Source: Paracoccaceae bacterium
GTDB lineage: Bacteria; Pseudomonadota; Alphaproteobacteria; Rhodobacterales; Rhodobacteraceae
NCBI GenBank assembly: GCA_024304875.1
Contig: JAMWZF010000088.1
Location: 1-10,385, forward strand
Direction of reading: 5' to 3'
DNA: 10,385 bases
Part shown: positions 6,519 to 10,385 of the stretch, in pieces
How positions within the stretch are numbered: the first letter of the stretch is position 1
How the letters are laid out: each line of letters starts with the position of its first letter
Translations under genes and position numbers: made by a program
Notes under the pieces: generated by a model
Told to the model about the DNA's origin: nothing
The model's database searches: none
The model's input: the letters and a program-made list of their open reading frames with translations, nothing else

Positions 6519-8771
6519 ATGGCCGACGGGTTCGAATCGGAGAGCCGCAAGCTCCTTGGCCGCCTGCGCGACGCCATGGCCGAGGACGCGGCCGGGCAGG
6601 CGCGGCTGGACAAGATCGTCCAACTGATCGCCACCTCCATGGGGACCGAGGTCTGCTCGATCTACCTCTTCCGCGATGCCGACACGCTCGAGCTTTGCGC
6701 CACCGAGGGCCTGATGGCCGAAGCGGTCCACCAGACGAGGATGAAGCTGGGCGAGGGCCTCGTCGGCCGGGTCGCCCGAACCCGCAGGGTCATCAACACC
6801 GCCGACGCCCCCTCGCAGCGCGGGTTCCGTTACATGCCCGAGACCGGGGAGGAGCGCTATTCCTCCTTCTGCGGCGTGCCGATCCAGCGCCTCGGCGATG
6901 CGCTCGGCGTGCTGGTGGTCCAGTCCAAGGACAAGCGCCAGTTCACCCCGGACGAGGTCTATGCCCTCGAGGTGGTGGCGATGGTGCTGGCCGAGATGAC
7001 CGAGCTTGGCGCCTTCACCGGCGACAGCGCGGCGCTCAAGGTCCCGCACCAGGCCGCGGTCCTGTTCCGCGGCGTCGTCGGGCAGGAAGGCGCGGCCGAG
7101 GGGCGGGTCTACCTGCACGACCCGCGCGTCGTGGTCACCAACCCGATCAGCGACGACCCCGAGGCCGAGCTGACCCGGCTCAACGCCGCCGTCGACCAGC
7201 TGCGCGTCTCGGTCGACGAGATGCTGGCCATCGGCTCCAGCCAGGACGGCGACCATATCGCCGTGCTCGAGGCCTACCGGCTCTTCGCCAACTCGCGCAG
7301 CTGGATGCGGCGGATGGAGGAGGACATCCAGAACGGCCTCTCCGCCGAGGCGGCGGTCGAGAAGGAACAGGGCCTTGCCCGGACCCGCATGGCACGGGCG
7401 GCGGACCCCTACCTGCGCGATCGGCTGCACGACCTCGACGACCTGTCCAACCGGCTCCTGCGGATCCTGACCGGCCAGGGCACCGAGACGGGCGCCGAAA
7501 TGCCGGACAACCCGGTGCTGGTGGCCCGCAACATCGGGCCGGGCGAGCTTCTCGAATACGGGCGGCAGCTCAAGGGCATCATCCTCGAGGAAGGCTCCGT
7601 CGGCTCCCATGCCGCCATCGTCGCCCGCGCCTGGGCAATTCCCATGGTGATCCGGGCGACGGGCATCACGACGCAGGCGCTCAACGGCGACACGGTGCTG
7701 GTGGACGGCGAACAGGGCGTGGTGCACCTGCGGCCCGAGGATGCCGTCAAATCCGCCTTCCGCGACAAGATCGCGATGCAGGCCCGCGCGCAGGAGCGCT
7801 ACGCCTCGATCCGCGACCTGCCCGCGCAGGCGAAGTGCGGCACGGTGATCTCGCTGCACATGAACGCCGGGCTCATGGCCGACCTGCCCTCCCTGCCCTC
7901 CTCCGGGGCCGAGGGGGTGGGCCTGTTCCGGACCGAACTTCAGTTCCTGATCCGCAACCAGATGCCCAAGCGGGCCGAACTCTCGGCGCTTTACGCGCGG
8001 GTGATGGACGCCGCAGGGGACAAGCGGGTGGCGTTCCGGACCCTCGACATCGGCTCGGACAAGGTGCTGTCCTACATGACCCCGCAGGACGAGCCGAACC
8101 CGGCGATGGGCTGGCGCGCGATCCGGGTGGGGCTGGACAAACCGGGGGTGCTGCGCATGCAGCTTCAGGCCCTGATCCGCGCCGCCCGCGGCCGGCCGCT
8201 CTGCGTCATGTTTCCCTTCATCGCCCAGCTCGAGGAGTTCCGGGCCGCCCGCAAGGAATTCGACAAGGCGATGGAGCGCGAACGCATCCTCGGCCACGTC
8301 CTGCCCGAGACGGTCGAGGTCGGCGCCATGCTCGAGACGCCCTCCCTCGCCTTCGCGCCCGAGATCTTTTTCGACGAGGTCGACTTCCTGTCGATCGGCG
8401 GCAACGATCTGAAACAGTTCTTCTTCGCCGCCGACCGCGAGAACGAGAAGGTCCGCCGGCGCTACGACACGCTCAACGTGTCGTTCCTCAACCTGATCGA
8501 GCAGATCGTGGACCGCTGCGACGCGACGAACACGCCGGTCAGCTTCTGCGGCGAGGACGCCGGCCGCCCGGTCGAGGCGCTGGTCTTCGCCGCCCTCGGC
8601 CTGCGCTCGCTCTCCATGCGTCCCGCCTCCATCGGCCCGGTCAAGCACATGCTGCGCCGGTCCGACCTCACCGAAATCCGCGGCGTGCTGGAAGACGCCC
8701 GCGCCGCCGGGGCGCAGTCGGTGCGCCCGGCGATGCTGGAATGGATGAAGGATCAGGACTGGTCGTTCTGA
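6519..8771 (+). CDS. ptsP: Phosphoenolpyruvate-protein phosphotransferase, nitrogen PTS enzyme I (PtsP)
   Basis: A 750-residue cytoplasmic enzyme that takes phosphate from PEP onto a histidine and passes it to NPr (PtsO) and then EIIA-Ntr (PtsN), a regulatory phosphorelay. Domain order: GAF sensor domain at about 20-165, helical HPr-binding domain at about 175-300, swivelling phospho-histidine domain at about 310-395 with the likely active His364 in GSHAAIVAR, then the PEP-binding barrel at about 410-725. The barrel shows GLFRTE (Arg471), FRTLDIGSDK (Arg507-Lys515), SIGGND (625-630) and the catalytic Cys677 in FCGEDAG. The GAF domain distinguishes PtsP from sugar-PTS enzyme I and is linked in other bacteria to nitrogen sensing. 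The start gives the usual Met-Ala-...-Glu-Ser-Glu-Ser opening. Upstream sequence in the same frame is not protein-like. The ribosome site is weak (a GGGGA 12 bases away). All key residues are present. Confidence 0.96.
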   Translation: MADGFESESRKLLGRLRDAMAEDAAGQARLDKIVQLIATSMGTEVCSIYLFRDADTLELCATEGLMAEAVHQTRMKLGEGLVGRVARTRRVINTADAPSQRGFRYMPETGEERYSSFCGVPIQRLGDALGVLVVQSKDKRQFTPDEVYALEVVAMVLAEMTELGAFTGDSAALKVPHQAAVLFRGVVGQEGAAEGRVYLHDPRVVVTNPISDDPEAELTRLNAAVDQLRVSVDEMLAIGSSQDGDHIAVLEAYRLFANSRSWMRRMEEDIQNGLSAEAAVEKEQGLARTRMARAADPYLRDRLHDLDDLSNRLLRILTGQGTETGAEMPDNPVLVARNIGPGELLEYGRQLKGIILEEGSVGSHAAIVARAWAIPMVIRATGITTQALNGDTVLVDGEQGVVHLRPEDAVKSAFRDKIAMQARAQERYASIRDLPAQAKCGTVISLHMNAGLMADLPSLPSSGAEGVGLFRTELQFLIRNQMPKRAELSALYARVMDAAGDKRVAFRTLDIGSDKVLSYMTPQDEPNPAMGWRAIRVGLDKPGVLRMQLQALIRAARGRPLCVMFPFIAQLEEFRAARKEFDKAMERERILGHVLPETVEVGAMLETPSLAFAPEIFFDEVDFLSIGGNDLKQFFFAADRENEKVRRRYDTLNVSFLNLIEQIVDRCDATNTPVSFCGEDAGRPVEALVFAALGLRSLSMRPASIGPVKHMLRRSDLTEIRGVLEDARAAGAQSVRPAMLEWMKDQDWSF

Positions 8772-8791
8772 CGGGGCGGCGGCGAGCCCCG
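8772..8791 (+). terminator. Terminator-like hairpin immediately after ptsP
   Basis: CGGGGC (8772-8777) and GCCCCG (8786-8791) form a perfect 6-bp stem around an 8-base loop, starting one base after the ptsP stop. No T-tract follows, so termination may be Rho-assisted or the stem may simply protect the 3' end. Confidence 0.4.
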
Positions 8792-8831
8792 CCTGACGCA
8801 TCCGCCCGGTGGCACGGGACCTCCGAAAGAC

Positions 8832-8897
8832 GAGTATTTGAGCCAGTCCGAAGCAGCAGGGCGCGCTCATCTGGCTTTCGGGCTGGCATAAATACTC
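8832..8897. repeat. Long imperfect inverted repeat (REP-like or bidirectional terminator)
   Basis: Bases 8832-8853 pair with 8876-8897 as a stem of about 22 positions with one mismatch (8841/8888) and three G/T wobbles around a 22-base loop. The outer arms are a perfect GAGTATTT / AAATACTC. It lies between the converging ends of ptsP and the EcsC-like gene. Reading the minus strand, the stem is followed by CGTCTTTC, a weak T-rich tail. I recall similar GAGTATTT-bearing hairpins in intergenic regions of Rhodobacteraceae, which would make it a dispersed element, but this cannot be verified from one copy. Confidence 0.55.
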
Positions 8898-8947
8898 ACC
8901 TTGGGGAGCCACGGACCAAGCCCGCGCATGCGTCGATCAGGCGGCGC

Positions 8948-9760
8948 TCAGGTCCGCCGTACCGGCAGCTTGCGCGCGGCCAGTTCGCGGTGGAACTCGC
9001 GCACCACCTCGGCCGGGTCGTAGCGGCGGCAGAGGTCGCGCAGGCCGAAATGGACGTGCGCCATCTCGACGTAGTAGTCCGTGAAGGCATAGTTCGTCCC
9101 CGCCCCGGCGGCAGCGCCGAGCACCGGCACCGCCTGCGCCGCCAGCTTCTGCCCCAGCACCGTGGCGAATCTCGGCGCCACGGCGGCGATCAGCCGGTTC
9201 AGCGCCGGGCCGGTCAGGGTGAGGCGCGCGCCCACGAAGGAGGTGTCGATCCCGTCGTCCCCGTCCGCCGGACCGCCGGAGCCGAAGACGCGCAGGCATT
9301 CCATCCGGGTCTCGGCGCTGAGGGGGTCCTCGCCGTAGGCCTCGGCCACGCCCTGCACGGCGCGAAAGATCAGCGTGGTGGCGACAGGCAGTTCCGCCAA
9401 CGCGGTCGGCAGGCCGCCAAGCCCGCCGATGGCGCCCGAGACGGTGGCAAGAAGCCGGTGCGCCCGGTCGCCGCGCACCGGGGCGCCCCGGCTCCGCTCG
9501 GCCAGTTCGTAGCTGCGCAGAAGTGCGGCGCGGACCCCGTCGTGCACCTGGCCGCGCGTCCTGGCCGGCAGGCGCTTGAGCACATCCTCGATCTGGCCTC
9601 CGGCGAAGGTGACGACCCGCATGAGGATCGAGGTCGCCCGTCCCTGCCGGAGCGCGAGGGCCCGGACCTCGGCCAGCCCGGCGTCGTCCAGCCGCCGCAG
9701 CGGAGGATCGGGGTTCACCAGCTTCATCTGCGGCGTATCGGCTTCCATGTTATCCAACAT
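8948..9760 (-). CDS. EcsC family protein
   Basis: A 270-residue protein resembling EcsC-domain proteins, a family named after the third gene of the Bacillus ecs transporter locus and of unclear biochemical role. Its characteristic hydrophobic glycine-rich segment is at about 105-138 (GGLGGLPTALAELPVATTLI), and a second helical hydrophobic stretch lies at about 185-228. These could be membrane-associated rather than true transmembrane helices. The N-terminal 60 residues are charged and helical. Two starts are possible, ATG at 9760 or ATG at 9748. The first has GGAAG at 4 bases. The second has a weak GGA inside a hairpin loop. I took the longer form. It follows the GNAT gene after 19 bp on the same strand, so cotranscription is likely. 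No functional link between the two is known to me. Confidence 0.85.
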   Translation of the reverse strand: MLDNMEADTPQMKLVNPDPPLRRLDDAGLAEVRALALRQGRATSILMRVVTFAGGQIEDVLKRLPARTRGQVHDGVRAALLRSYELAERSRGAPVRGDRAHRLLATVSGAIGGLGGLPTALAELPVATTLIFRAVQGVAEAYGEDPLSAETRMECLRVFGSGGPADGDDGIDTSFVGARLTLTGPALNRLIAAVAPRFATVLGQKLAAQAVPVLGAAAGAGTNYAFTDYYVEMAHVHFGLRDLCRRYDPAEVVREFHRELAARKLPVRRT

Positions 9761-9762
9761 GG
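9745..9762 (-). promoter_or_regulatory. Hairpin enclosing both candidate start codons of the EcsC-like gene
   Basis: CCATGTT (9745-9751) and AACATGG (9756-9762) are a perfect 7-bp inverted repeat with a 4-base spacer. In the minus-strand mRNA the two ATGs (9760-9758 and 9748-9746) fall one in each arm and a GGA in the loop, so folding could limit initiation. Chance symmetry is possible. Confidence 0.35.
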
Positions 9763-9779
9763 CACTTCCCGGGCCGGAA

Positions 9780-10256
9780 TCAATCCGAGTCGCGGGTCAC
9801 CTCGCCCGCGATCCCCGCCCAGTCGCCCCAGCCGAGGACGCGGTCGGGGTTGGTGGGCGGCGGCATCACCACATCGTCGAGCTTCGTGAACCCGAACCGC
9901 CCGTAATAGGGCGCGTCCCCGACCAGCAGGATACGCTCCCACCCCAGCCCTGGCGCCTCGCGCAGGACCCGGCCCATGAGCGCGGCGCCCAGCCCCTCGC
10001 CCTGCCGGGTCGGGTGGATCGCGATGGGGCCGAGCAGGAGCGACCGCGCATCCCCGATCCGCACCGGCCAGTTGCGCACCGCGCCGTGCACCGCCCCCTC
10101 GGTGCGGATCAGGTAGCAGAGTTCCGCCACCATCGGGACCTCTTCCCGCAGCCGGTAGGACGACAGCGCCGTGCGCCCCGGCGCGAAGCAGAGGTCGTAG
10201 AGCGCCTCCACCTCCCACCAGTCCGCCGGGGTTTCCTGTGCGATCACATCGGTCAT
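9780..10256 (-). CDS. GNAT family N-acetyltransferase (YhbS-like)
   Basis: A 158-residue cytoplasmic acyltransferase. The acetyl-CoA pyrophosphate-binding motif is RQGEGLG at 84-90 on the strand-helix LLLGPIAIHPTRQGEGLGAA, the classic Q/R-x-x-G-x-G/A pattern. It is followed by a strand ERILLVGDAPYYGRFGF (107-123) typical of the YhbS/COG3153-type group. The acceptor substrate cannot be deduced. The ATG has only a weak G-rich ribosome site (GCGGGGC). It is the first gene of a minus-strand pair with the EcsC-like gene 19 bp downstream. The length is normal and no motif is missing. Confidence 0.92.
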   Translation of the reverse strand: MTDVIAQETPADWWEVEALYDLCFAPGRTALSSYRLREEVPMVAELCYLIRTEGAVHGAVRNWPVRIGDARSLLLGPIAIHPTRQGEGLGAALMGRVLREAPGLGWERILLVGDAPYYGRFGFTKLDDVVMPPPTNPDRVLGWGDWAGIAGEVTRDSD

Positions 10257-10334
10257 GCCCCGCGGTTAACCGCAGTTTTCCCCGGCGCGCAAACCGTTTA
10301 CCCCGGGAGGCGACCCGACAGACAAGGAGGCCCC
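10257..10334. promoter_or_regulatory. Divergent intergenic region, GNAT versus flavin-reductase-like gene
   Basis: 78 bp that should hold promoters for both flanking genes. It contains a perfect 12-bp palindrome, GCGGTTAACCGC (10262-10273), eight bases after... toward the GNAT start side of the gap. On the minus strand, TTTGCG and GTTAAC are 17 bases apart, a weak promoter match. On the plus side a clear AAGGAGG (10324-10330) precedes the ATG at 10335 by 4 bases. Confidence 0.35.
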
Positions 10335-10365
10335 ATGTTCTACCGCCCCGCCGACGGCCACGGCC
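10335..10365 (+). CDS. Probable flavin reductase family protein, first ten codons only
   Basis: An ATG preceded by AAGGAGG at 4 bases opens Met-Phe-Tyr-Arg-Pro-Ala-Asp-Gly-His-Gly, after which the genomic sequence ends at 10365 and adapter begins. From memory, this opening matches flavin-reductase-like proteins of Rhodobacteraceae, which usually continue Leu-Pro-His-Asn-Pro-Phe; the last genomic base, C, fits a leucine codon. Residues translated beyond 10365 are artefact. The start and ribosome site are convincing, but ten residues give limited support for the family. Confidence 0.55.
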
Positions 10366-10385
10366 CTGTCTCTTATACACATCTT
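10366..10385. other. Nextera/Tn5 mosaic-end adapter contamination
   Basis: Bases 10366-10384 are CTGTCTCTTATACACATCT, an exact match to the 19-bp Tn5 mosaic end used in tagmentation libraries, reading outward at the very end of the contig. Base 10385 (T) matches neither of the standard adapter continuations I know and may be a read-end error. Not genomic sequence. Confidence 0.97.

Noticed and set aside
6384..8912. 842-codon minus-strand open frame opposite ptsP
   Set aside because: Same shadow effect; the plus strand encodes PtsP with all catalytic residues.
6470..9889. 1139-codon plus-strand open frame running from ptsP through the EcsC-like gene
   Set aside because: Out of frame with ptsP and antisense to the EcsC-like and GNAT genes. 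Arg/Gly/Pro-rich composition without domains.
9724..10380. Minus-strand open frame starting Met-Tyr-Lys-Arg-Gln
   Set aside because: Its first codons are adapter sequence, and the rest is out of frame with the GNAT gene.
1..10385. Phage, toxin-antitoxin, CRISPR, insertion sequence or defence system
   Set aside because: No repeats with spacers, transposase, integrase, nuclease-immunity or toxin-like genes were seen. Every substantial gene is accounted for by a common chromosomal family.

Overview
High-GC DNA from an alphaproteobacterium, most likely a member of the Rhodobacteraceae. This placement rests on remembered protein resemblance (PtsP with an N-terminal GAF domain, a ligase-associated-type DEXH helicase, EcsC-like and DUF1428 proteins, and a flavin-reductase start) and on very high GC at third codon positions. 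No search was run. It is an ordinary chromosomal housekeeping/accessory mosaic. I see no phage, insertion sequence, CRISPR array, tRNA or rRNA. The right edge is a contig end carrying 19 bases of Tn5/Nextera mosaic-end adapter, so bases 10366-10385 are not genomic.

Layout, left to right. (1) 2-460: the C-terminal part of an AAA+ ATPase-like protein on the plus strand, followed by strong hairpins. (2) 575-2787: a divergent pair, a 14-helix DHA2-type MFS drug exporter (minus) and a MarR-family repressor (plus). They are separated by 92 bp holding two overlapping, dyad-related promoters, an efflux pump/repressor module. (3) 2784-3152: a DUF1428 protein (minus) whose stop overlaps the MarR stop in a shared CTAG. 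(4) 3205-5619: a large Lhr-like DEXH helicase of the ligase-associated DNA-damage-response type, without its usual ligase/exonuclease/phosphoesterase partners in view. (5) 5620-5850: a gene-free stretch with an AT-rich promoter-like segment and two consecutive hairpins. (6) 5851-6399: a dihydrofolate-reductase-fold (RibD C-terminal-like) protein. (7) 6519-8771: ptsP, enzyme I of the nitrogen PTS. (8) 8772-8947: a convergent intergenic region with a terminator-like hairpin and a long REP-like inverted repeat. (9) 8948-10256: a two-gene minus-strand unit, GNAT acetyltransferase then EcsC-like protein. (10) 10335-10365: the first ten codons of a plus-strand gene that looks like a flavin reductase, cut off by the adapter.

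Functional coherence is limited. The MFS/MarR pair is a self-contained regulatory circuit, and the GNAT and EcsC-like genes are probably cotranscribed. The other genes look like independent units. I did not find a convincing new multi-gene system. The items most worth a second look are the symmetric divergent promoter/operator, the structured leader before the DHFR-like gene, the long hairpin after ptsP, and the adapter at the end.
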